Shown: positions 8,479-16,226, counted from the first letter of the stretch. The stretch is DNA of 41,706 nt from Bacteroidia bacterium (GCA_030431525.1 JAUIJC010000036.1:1-41706), one strand, 5' to 3'. The notes: a model not told the origin generated them from the sequence alone. Made by a program: numbers and translations.

Positions 8479-9084
8479 ATGAAACGCTTCACACAAAAAC
8501 TTGGACTTGTTGCCATGATGGCAACCGCTGTACTCTTCACTACTTCTTGCGACAAGGAAGAGGAGACTCCAGTAAACGAATCAAAAGTTTCTTCCAACAC
8601 GGTAAAGGACTTGGACGCCAGCGAAACTTACGTTTACTACAACTTGTCCAGTAACGAAATCGTCCCTGCCTCTGATTCTGCTTCTGACAAGTGGGACATC
8701 GCTTTCTACAGCACCACAATTTTGATTAACAGCGGAACCAGCGGTCCTGGTATGGGCGAGGCTCAAGTTGTTGAATTGAGCTTCGACGAAATCACTGAGG
8801 CTCCTGAAACTGGCTATGCAATGGACAGCGAAAGCGGTAATGCAGTGCCTAAAGGCAGTGGCAACGGATGGTACAACTACAACCCATCTACCCACATCGT
8901 TTCCCCAATCCCAGGACGTACCATCGTGTTGAAAACCGCTGACGGTGAGAAATATGCTAAGGTTGAAATCCTTAGCTACTACAAAGGTGCCCCTGCTAAT
9001 CCTACTTATGAGGAGAATGGCGCTGATGGTCGTGTTTACACCTTCCGCTATTCCATCCAAGAAAACGGCACAGCACAGTTCTAA
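8479..9084 (+). CDS. hmuY: HmuY-family haem-binding lipoprotein
   Basis: 201 aa. Lipoprotein signal with lipobox TTSC (Cys24) followed by an acidic DKEEE tether. The mature part has the HmuY-family pattern: YVYYNLSSNEIVPASDSASD, then KWDIAFYSTTILINSGTSG, a 'VELSFDEITEAPE' segment, GNGWYNYN, and the C-terminal YAKVEILSYYKG and YTFRYSIQENG strands. In Porphyromonas HmuY binds haem at the surface and passes it to the receptor HmuR; its position 44 bases after the receptor gene agrees. The haem-binding residues of HmuY homologues vary (His/Met), and I cannot assign them here. Separated from hmuT by a 35-bp inverted repeat. Confidence 0.88.
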   Translation: MKRFTQKLGLVAMMATAVLFTTSCDKEEETPVNESKVSSNTVKDLDASETYVYYNLSSNEIVPASDSASDKWDIAFYSTTILINSGTSGPGMGEAQVVELSFDEITEAPETGYAMDSESGNAVPKGSGNGWYNYNPSTHIVSPIPGRTIVLKTADGEKYAKVEILSYYKGAPANPTYEENGADGRVYTFRYSIQENGTAQF

Positions 9085-9122
9085 TGTTAAGTACAGTTGT
9101 TACACAGAGTTGATATTCATAC

Positions 9123-9216
9123 CACCTGCCAACAGCGGAAAGCTTTGGCAGTGTGATATGAAAATCAGCTCTGGGGGAAAAATCACACTGCCAAAGCCTC
9201 TGGCTGTTGGCAGGTG
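9123..9216. repeat. 35-bp imperfect inverted repeat between hmuY and hmuT
   Basis: Arms 9123-9157 and 9182-9216 match over 35 positions except for a 5-base internal stretch: outer 14 bp CACCTGCCAACAGC, inner 16 bp GCTTTGGCAGTGTGAT. The loop is 24 bases. It would form a long hairpin in hmu mRNA or a cruciform in DNA. There is no T-tract directly after it, so it is not a standard terminator. Confidence 0.85.
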
Positions 9217-9305
9217 ACAGCCTGCGTAACTTCAGTTAAGATGATTTGCAGGGGTGTTATTGGCTTCACTCCTGCAAATTCTTACTTCACAACCCACCCC
9301 TTCCC

Positions 9306-10190
9306 ATGAAAAAATTCGCCTTCCTATCCTTATTGCTCGCAACACTCTTTGCTTGCACCAACCAAGAACAGGCTTCAAACGACAAATCCTCTTCCCAAGA
9401 GGAGCAAGCCAACAAAGAAACTGCTCAGGAAACCCGCATCGTTTCCCTGAACGGCACCCTCACAGAAATCATCTGTGGCTTGGGTCTCCAAAACCAAATT
9501 GCGGGGGTTGACGTGACCAGCACTTATCCACCATCCTTGGAAAAATTGCCTAAGGTGGGACACAGTATGAACCTTTCCGCCGAAGGCATCCTCTCCCTCA
9601 ATCCAACCATGGTCCTCGGCATCGAAGGAGAAATCAAACCGAGCTTGGTGGAACAATTCAAAAACTCCGGCATCACTTTCAAGCTTTTCCCACATGAAAA
9701 GACGGTAGCCGGAAGCAAGAAATTAATCGAGGAAGTGGGCACCTACTTTGAGGCCCAGAACAAAGCAAATAGCTTGGTTGACCAACTTGAAACAGGACTG
9801 GACAAACTTACTCCTGTGAAGGACAGCGCTAAAGTATTGTTCATCTACGCACGTGGTCCTGGCACCTTGATGGTGGCTGGCGAAAACACGCCTGTTGAAC
9901 ACATCATTGCATTGGCCGGAGGCAAGAACGCAGGTCAAGGTTTTGAGGGATTCAAGCCCCTCACTCCAGAGGCCTTGGTGGTACAAAATCCTGATGCATT
10001 TTTACTTTTCTCAAGCGGTTTGGAAAGCCTTGGTGGCATTGAAGGCCTATTGAAAATCCCTGGCGTAGCCGAAACAGAGGCTGGTAAAAACCAAGTGGTC
10101 ATCGAAATGGATGGCCAACTATTGACGGGCTTCTCCCCACGATTGGGCGAAGCGGTCAGCAATTTGAACAAAGAACTATGCAAGCTGTAA
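9306..10190 (+). CDS. hmuT: Haem ABC transporter substrate-binding lipoprotein HmuT
   Basis: 294 aa from ATG 9306; an upstream in-frame TTG at 9246 is rejected because the ATG opens a clear lipoprotein signal (MKKFAFLSLLLATLFAC, Cys17). After a polar linker comes a periplasmic-binding-protein type III fold: RIVSLNGTLTEIICGLG, GVDVTSTYP, a GHSMNLSAEGILSLNPTMVLG segment (cluster A helix and start of the second lobe), and the C-terminal GFSPRLGEAVSNL. This matches the ChuT/HmuT/PhuT group. It would bind haem in the periplasm and deliver it to HmuU. It overlaps hmuU by 13 bases, implying translational coupling. Confidence 0.88.
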   Translation: MKKFAFLSLLLATLFACTNQEQASNDKSSSQEEQANKETAQETRIVSLNGTLTEIICGLGLQNQIAGVDVTSTYPPSLEKLPKVGHSMNLSAEGILSLNPTMVLGIEGEIKPSLVEQFKNSGITFKLFPHEKTVAGSKKLIEEVGTYFEAQNKANSLVDQLETGLDKLTPVKDSAKVLFIYARGPGTLMVAGENTPVEHIIALAGGKNAGQGFEGFKPLTPEALVVQNPDAFLLFSSGLESLGGIEGLLKIPGVAETEAGKNQVVIEMDGQLLTGFSPRLGEAVSNLNKELCKL

Positions 10191-11224
10191 GCACCAGCCA
10201 ACCAGCAACTACAACGACTACCACATGGACCTTTGGCATGGCCAAGGGTCCTATGTGGCTTCTTTTGGCGCTTTTAATAGGCGGAGCAACACTCTCTGCT
10301 TGTTTGGGCGCCGTTACGCTTTCCTTTGAGGACTTTCAAAGACTGTTCACGGGGAAAGCTTCCATCACCATCAGCCATATTTTCTGGAATATCCGCCTTC
10401 CGCGCATAGTGCTTGGCGCTATGGTAGGTGCAGGCTTAGCGGTATCTGGCGCCTGCATGCAGGGCCTTTTCCGAAATCCATTGGCTGACCCAGGACTTAC
10501 AGGCACATCGGCAGGTGGCGTGTTGAGTGCATCCTTGGCCATTGTATTGGGCATCAACAAAATCCTTCCAGAATCATTGGCTCCTTATGGTTTGTCCCTC
10601 TGCACCTTCTTCGGCGCATTGGGATGCATGGTTTTGGTTTATCGCCTTTCCAGAAAAGGTGGCCGTGTAGATGTGACAACCATGCTGTTGGTCGGCATTG
10701 CCATCAATGCCTTGGCAGGTGCGGGCACTGGCCTAATGACCTATTTGGCTGATGATGACGAATTGCGAAGCCTGACCTTCTGGACGCTCGGAAGCCTTGG
10801 GGGTTCCACTTGGGAATCCGTATTGGTTTATCTTCCATTTGCCCTGATTGCCTTGTTCATGTTGCCAAAATTAATCCGTGGCCTGAACCTATTGGCCTTG
10901 GGCGAGCGCGAGGCCTCCTACTTGGGATTGGATGTAAAGCAGTTGAAAAACCGCGTATTGTTGCTCACCGCACTTTGCGTTGGAGCCTCCATTTCCATGA
11001 CGGGCATGATTGGATTCGTCGGATTGGTTGTCCCACACATCATCCGAAAATGGCTTGGTGCAGACCACCAAAGCGTGCTTTTGGGCTCTGTGCTTCTCGG
11101 TCCCGTAATTATCATTGGCGCTGATTTGCTATCGAGAACCATCGTTCAGCCTACTGAATTGCCGATTGGCATTCTGACCTCATTGATGGGCACGCCGTTC
11201 TTCCTTTCCTTGGTGAAAAAATAA
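10178..11224 (+). CDS. hmuU: Haem ABC transporter permease HmuU (FecCD family)
   Basis: 348 aa, ATG 10178 inside the end of hmuT. Polytopic inner-membrane protein with about ten hydrophobic segments and FecCD/BtuC hallmarks: RLPRIVLGAMVGAGLAVSGACMQ, then NPLADPGLTGTSAGG, the cytoplasmic loop LGEREASYLGLDV that contacts the ATPase, GMIGFVGLVVPHI and DLLSRT. The last residues, PIGILTSLMGTPFFLSLV, are typical of the family's C-terminus. It forms the haem translocation channel with HmuV. The length is normal for the family. A perfect 26-bp inverted repeat separates it from hmuV. Confidence 0.92.
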   Translation: MQAVSTSQPATTTTTTWTFGMAKGPMWLLLALLIGGATLSACLGAVTLSFEDFQRLFTGKASITISHIFWNIRLPRIVLGAMVGAGLAVSGACMQGLFRNPLADPGLTGTSAGGVLSASLAIVLGINKILPESLAPYGLSLCTFFGALGCMVLVYRLSRKGGRVDVTTMLLVGIAINALAGAGTGLMTYLADDDELRSLTFWTLGSLGGSTWESVLVYLPFALIALFMLPKLIRGLNLLALGEREASYLGLDVKQLKNRVLLLTALCVGASISMTGMIGFVGLVVPHIIRKWLGADHQSVLLGSVLLGPVIIIGADLLSRTIVQPTELPIGILTSLMGTPFFLSLVKK

Positions 11225-11250
11225 AATGAGGTGACACTATTGTGAATTTT

Positions 11251-11355
11251 ACCACGGAGAACACAGAGGAAGGGAGAAAAGGAGCAGATTATGGGGAAAG
11301 AAATCTTCAAGCTCAACACGCCTCCTTCCCTCCCTTCCTCTGTGTTCTCCGTGGT
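11251..11355. repeat. Perfect 26-bp inverted repeat between hmuU and hmuV
   Basis: Arm 11251-11276 (begins ACCACGGAGAACACAGAG) is the exact reverse complement of 11330-11355, with a 53-base loop. The 'CACGGAGAACACAGAGG' word is a dispersed intergenic repeat family known by eye from many unrelated bacterial genomes. Located inside the haem operon, in the sense of transcription. Confidence 0.9.
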
Positions 11356-11390
11356 CATCATCTCCATCAAGCTCTAAAATAAGTCTATCC

Positions 11391-12170
11391 ATGACCCTGT
11401 CCGCCCAACTCATCAGCTTTTCCATCAAAGGGAAAAAACTGCTCTCCAATGTTTCTTTGGAAGCAAAAGAAGGCGCATTCACGGCCCTCTTGGGACCAAA
11501 CGGCGCAGGAAAATCCACCTTGCTCAATATCTTGGCGGGAGACCTTCGCGTTTCTTCAGGTGAGGTTTTGGTGGACAACATCCCTTTGGTGCACATCGAC
11601 ACCAAAGAGTTCGCGAAAAGAAGAGGTGTGCTTTCCCAAAGTATTGGCATCAGCCTTCCCTTTTCGGTGCAAGAAATTGTGATGATGGGACGTTATCCAC
11701 ACTTCAAGGACAGTCCAAGGAAAGAGGATTTTGAGGCTTGCGATGAGGTATTGGCCCTCACTGGAATTGAGCATCTCTGCCAAAAGCCCTATTCGCAACT
11801 ATCTGGTGGTGAAGCCCAACGCGTGCAATTCGCACGGATTCTCGCTCAGATTTGGGGAACGGATTGGTCGGATAAAATCCTGCTCTTGGATGAGCCTACC
11901 AACAACCTCGACCCCTATTATCAACATCAACTGCTGGGCATTGCCCAATCATTGGCAAAAAAAGGCTGTTGCGTGTTGGCGGTTTTGCACGACTTGAATT
12001 TGGCTTCGCAATACGCTGATAAAATGGTGTTTTTGGACAAAGGAAAGATGGTGGCCGAGGGCTCTCCTACCGAGGTTTTGACGGAGGAACTGCTGGACTC
12101 GGTCTATCGTTTGAAAACGAAAATCATTCAGAATCCTGAGACGAAAGCGCCGTTTGTTTTGCCATCGTAG
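11391..12170 (+). CDS. hmuV: Haem ABC transporter ATP-binding protein HmuV
   Basis: 259 aa. All ABC ATPase motifs are visible: Walker A GPNGAGKST (residues 35-43), Q-loop region VLSQSIGISLPF, signature LSGGEAQRVQFARIL, Walker B ILLLDEPTNNLD, and H-loop VLHDLNLASQYAD. The set and the spacing are those of the FepC/HmuV class, which powers haem, cobalamin or siderophore import together with a FecCD permease. The position after hmuU and before hmuS makes haem the likely substrate. The gene ends in a TAG that directly abuts a 21-base palindrome. Confidence 0.92.
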   Translation: MTLSAQLISFSIKGKKLLSNVSLEAKEGAFTALLGPNGAGKSTLLNILAGDLRVSSGEVLVDNIPLVHIDTKEFAKRRGVLSQSIGISLPFSVQEIVMMGRYPHFKDSPRKEDFEACDEVLALTGIEHLCQKPYSQLSGGEAQRVQFARILAQIWGTDWSDKILLLDEPTNNLDPYYQHQLLGIAQSLAKKGCCVLAVLHDLNLASQYADKMVFLDKGKMVAEGSPTEVLTEELLDSVYRLKTKIIQNPETKAPFVLPS

Positions 12171-12191
12171 AGACAGGGCATTGCCCTGTCT
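12171..12191. repeat. Short palindrome after hmuV
   Basis: AGACAGGGC (12171-12179), a 3-base loop, then GCCCTGTCT (12183-12191). It starts at the base after the hmuV stop and has no clear T-tract. The 'GAGACAGGGCA-TGCCCTGTCTC' type is a common dispersed intergenic palindrome. Confidence 0.8.
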
Positions 12192-12234
12192 AAAATCATA
12201 ATTTGAACCCCATTTTGTTATAACAACCCAACCC

Positions 12235-13281
12235 ATGACTACTACACTATCCACCACTTCCCTCCGTGAAAAATGGGAGGCTTTGAAAGCCGAAAACCCA
12301 AAACTTCGCATTCGCAATGTCGCTCAAGAACTTGGTGTTGGCGAAGCCCAATTGGTTGCCTTAAATATTGGCAACGGCGTAACGCGTTTGCGCCCAGAAT
12401 TGGCTGAAATCTTCTCCTCCATTGAGGAAATGGGTAAAGTCATGGCTCTCACCCGCAACGACTCCGTGGTGCACGAGCGCAAAGGCGTTTACCTCAACGG
12501 AAAGCTTAACAGCCCACATGTTGGCCTTTTTGTAGGCGAGGATATTGACCTTCGCATTTTCTTCGGTTGTTATAAGTTCGTCTTTGCTGTGACCGAAGGC
12601 GAGGCTGACAAGGCCCGTCACAGCTTGCAATTCTTCGACAAAGAGGGTGTAGCTGTCCACAAAATTTACATGACCGAGGACAGCAATTTGGAGGCTTACC
12701 ATAAAACTGTAGAGGCCTTTAAAGCTGAGGACCAATCCGAGGAATTGGAATTGGAGAACCTTCCTGCCCCAGATGCGGAAAAGCCAGATAGCGAGATTGA
12801 TGTGGAGGGTTTCCAAGATGCTTGGAAAGCGTTAAAGGATACGCACCACTACTTTGGGTTGCTAAAAAAATTCGGCCTTACCCGTCCACAAGCCATGCGC
12901 TTGGCGCCTGAGAATTACGCCCACAAGTTGGAGGCTTCGGCTTTGAAAACCGTTTTGGAATCAGCTTCCGAACAGGAGTTGCCAATCATGTGCTTTGTGG
13001 GTAACCGTGGCATGATTCAGATCCACACGGGACCAGTGAAAAAATTGGTGCAATACGGCCCATGGTACAATGTGTTGGACCCAGACTTTAACCTCCACAT
13101 TAAAGAATCCGACATTTCGGAAACTTGGTTGGTTCGTAAACCTAGCGAAGACGGCATTGTGACTTCCTTGGAATTCTATAATGCCGAAGGCGAGCAAATT
13201 ATGCAGTTATTCGGCAAGCGCAAGCCAGGCATTCCAGAGGATTTGAACTGGAGAAAAACGGCGGAGGCTTTGTTGAGGTAA
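12235..13281 (+). CDS. hmuS: HmuS/ChuS-type haem-handling protein
   Basis: 348 aa. Two structural repeats of the HemS/ChuS family: the N-half begins SLREKWEALKAENPKLRIRNVA and contains VYLNGKLNSPHVGLFVG and LRIFFGCYKFVFAV; the C-half contains MCFVGNRGMIQIHTGPVK, then PWYNVLDPDFNLHIKE, WLVRKP, and LFGKRKPGIPEDLNWR. This family binds cytoplasmic haem and either degrades it reductively or passes it on. The name follows the Yersinia operon; Porphyromonas HmuS is an unrelated chelatase-like protein. Last gene of the operon, closed by a 31-bp hairpin. Confidence 0.92.
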   Translation: MTTTLSTTSLREKWEALKAENPKLRIRNVAQELGVGEAQLVALNIGNGVTRLRPELAEIFSSIEEMGKVMALTRNDSVVHERKGVYLNGKLNSPHVGLFVGEDIDLRIFFGCYKFVFAVTEGEADKARHSLQFFDKEGVAVHKIYMTEDSNLEAYHKTVEAFKAEDQSEELELENLPAPDAEKPDSEIDVEGFQDAWKALKDTHHYFGLLKKFGLTRPQAMRLAPENYAHKLEASALKTVLESASEQELPIMCFVGNRGMIQIHTGPVKKLVQYGPWYNVLDPDFNLHIKESDISETWLVRKPSEDGIVTSLEFYNAEGEQIMQLFGKRKPGIPEDLNWRKTAEALLR

Positions 13282-13288
13282 GATTTGA

Positions 13289-13371
13289 GACGTTGGACTT
13301 TAGACGTTAGACCTTAGCTTCCCCGATTACTGGTAGAGCTAAGGTCTAACGTCTAAAGTCCAACGTCTTTT
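13289..13371. terminator. Perfect 31-bp hairpin (TTAGACGTTAGA family) between convergent genes
   Basis: 13289-13319 is the exact reverse complement of 13337-13367 with a 17-base loop; the core word is CTTTAGACGTTAGACC. TTTTTC follows on +, so it can end the haem operon, and the minus-strand MmcQ gene ends at 13372. Family members also lie at 2222-2259 and 33644-33735. Confidence 0.9.
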
Positions 13372-13764
13372 TCATTCCATCCCTTCCAGCTCCTCCTTCA
13401 ACTTTTTCGTCAGGGATTTCACCACCAATACATACGAGTGGTCCACCCATTCCAAAAACTCTTCATTATCAAAGGAACCATCCATATACACCGTGTTCCA
13501 ATGCTTTTTACTCATGTGATAACCTGGCTGAACAGCCTCATAAGTCGCCCGTAATTCTTCGGCGCGCTCAGGGTCACATTTGAGATTCACGCTTTGGAAA
13601 GCTGGCGTGAAGGTATCCGTCTTTTTGTCGTATCCCTCCAAGCTTGTCAGGGCGAACATCTTGCCCATCACCTTGAACACCAAGGTACGATCATCAAAAG
13701 GGAAACAGGATTCCACTCCTTTTTTGTCAAGGCAGTAAGTAGTAAATGAATCAAGGGTCATCAT
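13372..13764 (-). CDS. MmcQ/YjbR family protein
   Basis: 130 aa. The typical MmcQ/YjbR residues are present: CFPFDDRTLVFKVMGKMFAL at the start, then NLKCDPERAEELRATY, PGYHMSKKHWNTVYMDG, and a C-terminal amphipathic helix SYVLVVKSLTKKLKEELE. The family adopts a small 'double-wing'-like alpha/beta fold thought to bind DNA; the biological role is unclear. Its ATG overlaps the stop of the upstream 188-aa gene by four bases (ATGA), so the two are translationally coupled. Confidence 0.88.
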   Translation of the reverse strand: MMTLDSFTTYCLDKKGVESCFPFDDRTLVFKVMGKMFALTSLEGYDKKTDTFTPAFQSVNLKCDPERAEELRATYEAVQPGYHMSKKHWNTVYMDGSFDNEEFLEWVDHSYVLVVKSLTKKLKEELEGME

Positions 13765-14327
13765 CTCTGTGGGACTTGAAGTTTCACTAAGCTATCTCCA
13801 AAAATTTCGTCGAACTGTGTCATCAGCATTACACGCAAAGATTCAGAATAAACTTCTGTGGGAATTAAAACATAGACATTCAACGAATCAACTACAAGGT
13901 GCTTAAAAGTTTCACCAGAAAAGAGCGATGATACCACCCTTCTATAAATTCGAAACCGCTGACTTACTGAAGAAGCACGTTGAACATCCACCTCATCCCA
14001 TTGACCATAAAAGGCGAAAATTGCTTGAGGTATTTGCCTTCTGATACTTTTTGCCAACTGAATGCACGTAGCCACCAAGCGACTCAGGCTCTCCCTATCC
14101 TTCTCATACATAAAACGATTGCGAAATTTCTTGGGAGAATGCTCCAGTGATTTGGGATAGAACTTCAGAAAAAATACAGTGTTGGGGTATTCCTCTACCC
14201 TTATGTAATATGGTTTTCCTGATTTGGTTTTCACCTTATAATGATAGGCGCAAACTATTCCCTCTTCAAGATTGGTTTCTTTCCTCAGGGGCGTGCCGAA
14301 AAAATAGGCGGATTTACTCTCAAACAT
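13761..14327 (-). CDS. Hypothetical protein, operon partner of the MmcQ gene
   Basis: 188 aa, ATG at 14327. I do not recognise the family with certainty. The pattern is a beta-rich N-half (YYIRVEEYPNTVFFLKFYP), a helix LSRLVATCIQLAKSIRRQIP, strand AIFAFYGQ, then RFRIYRRVVSSLF, and a final strand NVYVLIP. The order helix-strand-'RxxxYRR' recalls small Bacteroidota proteins such as the DUF6934 group, but this is a weak analogy. No signal peptide. A 51-aa ORF lies 65 bases upstream on the same strand; small ORF plus ~180-aa protein recalls a toxin-antitoxin or other two-gene accessory module, unproven. Confidence 0.55.
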   Translation of the reverse strand: MFESKSAYFFGTPLRKETNLEEGIVCAYHYKVKTKSGKPYYIRVEEYPNTVFFLKFYPKSLEHSPKKFRNRFMYEKDRESLSRLVATCIQLAKSIRRQIPQAIFAFYGQWDEVDVQRASSVSQRFRIYRRVVSSLFSGETFKHLVVDSLNVYVLIPTEVYSESLRVMLMTQFDEIFGDSLVKLQVPQR

Positions 14328-14392
14328 TAAAAATGAGCATCAAAAAAGGCCGACAGCATGCTGGCGACCTCAATATTTTCAAAAAACAATGC

Positions 14393-14548
14393 TTAGACAA
14401 CAAAGGAATAAGCTTTAATCCTTAGCTCATCCAGTTCTTTTGCTGACAATACCTTTGGGTTAAAGTCTGCAATTCGGAGGGAACCCTCACCTTTCTTCTT
14501 TCCCTCTCCCTTGGGCCTCTTCTCAACCTTTGACAATGACGTTCCCAT
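14393..14548 (-). CDS. Small basic protein, 51 aa
   Basis: ATG at 14548, stop TAA at 14393-14395. The translation is highly charged: MGTSLSKVEKRPKGEGKKKG, then a more regular tail with IADFNPKVLSAKELDEL. The second half would form a helix. It precedes the 188-aa hypothetical gene by 65 bases on the same strand and could be its partner, for example an antitoxin-like peptide. Coding status is inferred from start, length and position only. Confidence 0.45.
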   Translation of the reverse strand: MGTSLSKVEKRPKGEGKKKGEGSLRIADFNPKVLSAKELDELRIKAYSFVV

Positions 14549-14617
14549 GCTAAAAGCCTTTGATTATTAACAGAGTAACGCAAATATCCAGAAATCGTTT
14601 CCTAAAAAAAAGAAAAA

Positions 14618-14721
14618 CCTGAGATCGAAGCGGGGAACTTCATGATCTCAGGCTCAATCAACCAGCTATGGAAAACGTGAATTAACGTTATGTTTTTCCG
14701 TGAAACGCTCCTGACCGAGCG
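14618..14721 (+). ncRNA. Candidate structured RNA, solitary relative of the 19-kb array element
   Basis: Three successive hairpins. (1) Outer stem CCTGAGATC (14618-14626) with GATCTCAGG (14644-14652), inner stem GAAG/CTTC with loop CGGGGAA and a 2-base bulge on the 3' side. (2) GGAAAAC (14670-14676) with GTTTTTCC (14692-14699). (3) CGCTC (14706-14710) with GAGCG (14717-14721). The linker holds CAACCAGCTATGGAA (14659-14673), identical to a motif in all three array copies at 19.1-20 kb, in the same position after the first hairpin. It is transcribed, if at all, on +, convergent to the helicase gene. Function unknown; a DNA element is also possible. Confidence 0.45.
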
Positions 14722-14839
14722 CTCACTTACAAAGGTAATAAGCTTAATGAATTCGCAAAGTTTTTTTTACATTATTTCAAGTAAGACTTGAATGAAATTG
14801 TGAAACAAAAAGCGAAATCATGCCCCAAAAGGCTTCCTA

Positions 14840-16162
14840 TCAGCCCATTCTACGGCCAAAATGCTTTGTTTTGCGCTTCTTGCCACCCGCCTTTCCTTGT
14901 ACCTTTTTAGACGAAGGTTTCTTTTTCTTTTCGTGAAACGCCCCCTTAAAAGTCGGATCTGCCTTACGCTTGAACTTGTCAATAAGGCGCTCCATGTCAA
15001 TGTTTTCCTGCTTTGGGGTATCGGTCACAGGCACCTCGGATGGCATGGATTCCACAGGAATTCGCATGCGAATTAATTCCTCAATTCCCTCGATATAGTA
15101 CTTCTCTGCTTTGTTGACAAAGGCAATGGCCTCTCCCACATTATACGCCCGACCAGTTCGGCCAATGCGGTGCACATAATCCTCATAAACATGGGGTACA
15201 TCGAAGTTGATCACATGGCTTACCTGATCGATATCAATACCTCGAGCGGTAACGTCAGTGGCCACAAGCAATCGGATTTTACCCTCACCAAATTCCTTAA
15301 TGGCATTGATTCGGGAATTTTGGCCCTTGTTGGCGTGAATCACCCGAGCATTGCCCTCCACCTTTCGTTCCAAAAACTTGAAGATGTTATCGGCTGTGGT
15401 CCGTGTGTTCACAAAGACAATCACACGGTTAAAGCGCTCCACATCCTGAAGTAAATGCTCCAACAAATGCACCTTGGTCCTGAAGTTGGGCACCTCATAA
15501 ATCAACTGCTTCACGGTCTCTACTGGTGTCGCCTGAGGCGTTACCTCCACCCTTTCTGGAAATTCCAGAAATTCTTCAGAAAGATGTTCCACCTTTGGTG
15601 GGAAGGTCGCCGAGAAGAGCAGGTTCTGACGTTTTTTCGAAGGAATAACTTCTAGAATGCTTCGAATCTGAGGCATAAAGCCCATATCCATCAAACGGTC
15701 AGCCTCGTCCATGACCATGGTTTTCACATGCTTGAGCACTAATCCCCCACGGGAATAAATGTCCATCAGCCTTCCTGGCGTCGCCACCAAGATATCCACA
15801 CCCTCCTCGATTTTTTCCAATTGCGTTTTCGGCCCCACACCACCATACAAGGCCACATGGCGCAAATCGGTGTAAGTAGAAAGTTGCTCCACGTTTTCGG
15901 AAATCTGCATGACCAACTCCTTGGTTGGCGCCAAAATAATCGCCCGAGGGTCCTTGCCCTGAGCGTATTTCAGCTTCATCAAAAGTGGCAAGACAAAGGA
16001 GGCGGTCTTCCCTGTTCCCGTTTGAGCAATACCGATAAGGTCATGGCCAGCCATCGCCAACGGAATGGCCTTCTCCTGAATGGGCGTGGGCTGGGTATAT
16101 CCAGCCTCCTCAATGGCGTTGAGGAACTGACGGTTCAATTTGAAATCTTCGAAACTGCTCAT
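14840..16162 (-). CDS. DEAD-box ATP-dependent RNA helicase (RhlE-like)
   Basis: 440 aa. Motifs in order: Q-motif GYTQPTPIQEKAIP, I AQTGTGKT, Ia PTKELVMQI (the usual PTRELA has Lys here), GG, Ib TPGRL, II DEAD, III SAT, IV VFVNTRTT, V ATDVTARGIDI, VI HRIGRTGR. The C-terminal tail after residue ~395 is very basic (KKKKPSSKKVQGKAGGKKRK), which suits RNA binding. Such helicases remodel RNA in ribosome assembly or mRNA decay, often under cold stress. It stands alone on its strand. A downstream structured element occupies 14618-14721. Confidence 0.93.
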   Translation of the reverse strand: MSSFEDFKLNRQFLNAIEEAGYTQPTPIQEKAIPLAMAGHDLIGIAQTGTGKTASFVLPLLMKLKYAQGKDPRAIILAPTKELVMQISENVEQLSTYTDLRHVALYGGVGPKTQLEKIEEGVDILVATPGRLMDIYSRGGLVLKHVKTMVMDEADRLMDMGFMPQIRSILEVIPSKKRQNLLFSATFPPKVEHLSEEFLEFPERVEVTPQATPVETVKQLIYEVPNFRTKVHLLEHLLQDVERFNRVIVFVNTRTTADNIFKFLERKVEGNARVIHANKGQNSRINAIKEFGEGKIRLLVATDVTARGIDIDQVSHVINFDVPHVYEDYVHRIGRTGRAYNVGEAIAFVNKAEKYYIEGIEELIRMRIPVESMPSEVPVTDTPKQENIDMERLIDKFKRKADPTFKGAFHEKKKKPSSKKVQGKAGGKKRKTKHFGRRMG

Positions 16163-16226
16163 GGGGGAATATTTTAGGCGAAGGGAATGAGGTGATGGGG
16201 AAACGGGATTAGCGCATTTTTCGCGT

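Noticed and set aside
9246-9305. TTG-initiated extension of hmuT
   Set aside because: ATG 9306 begins a clean lipoprotein signal peptide; the extension has no such feature.
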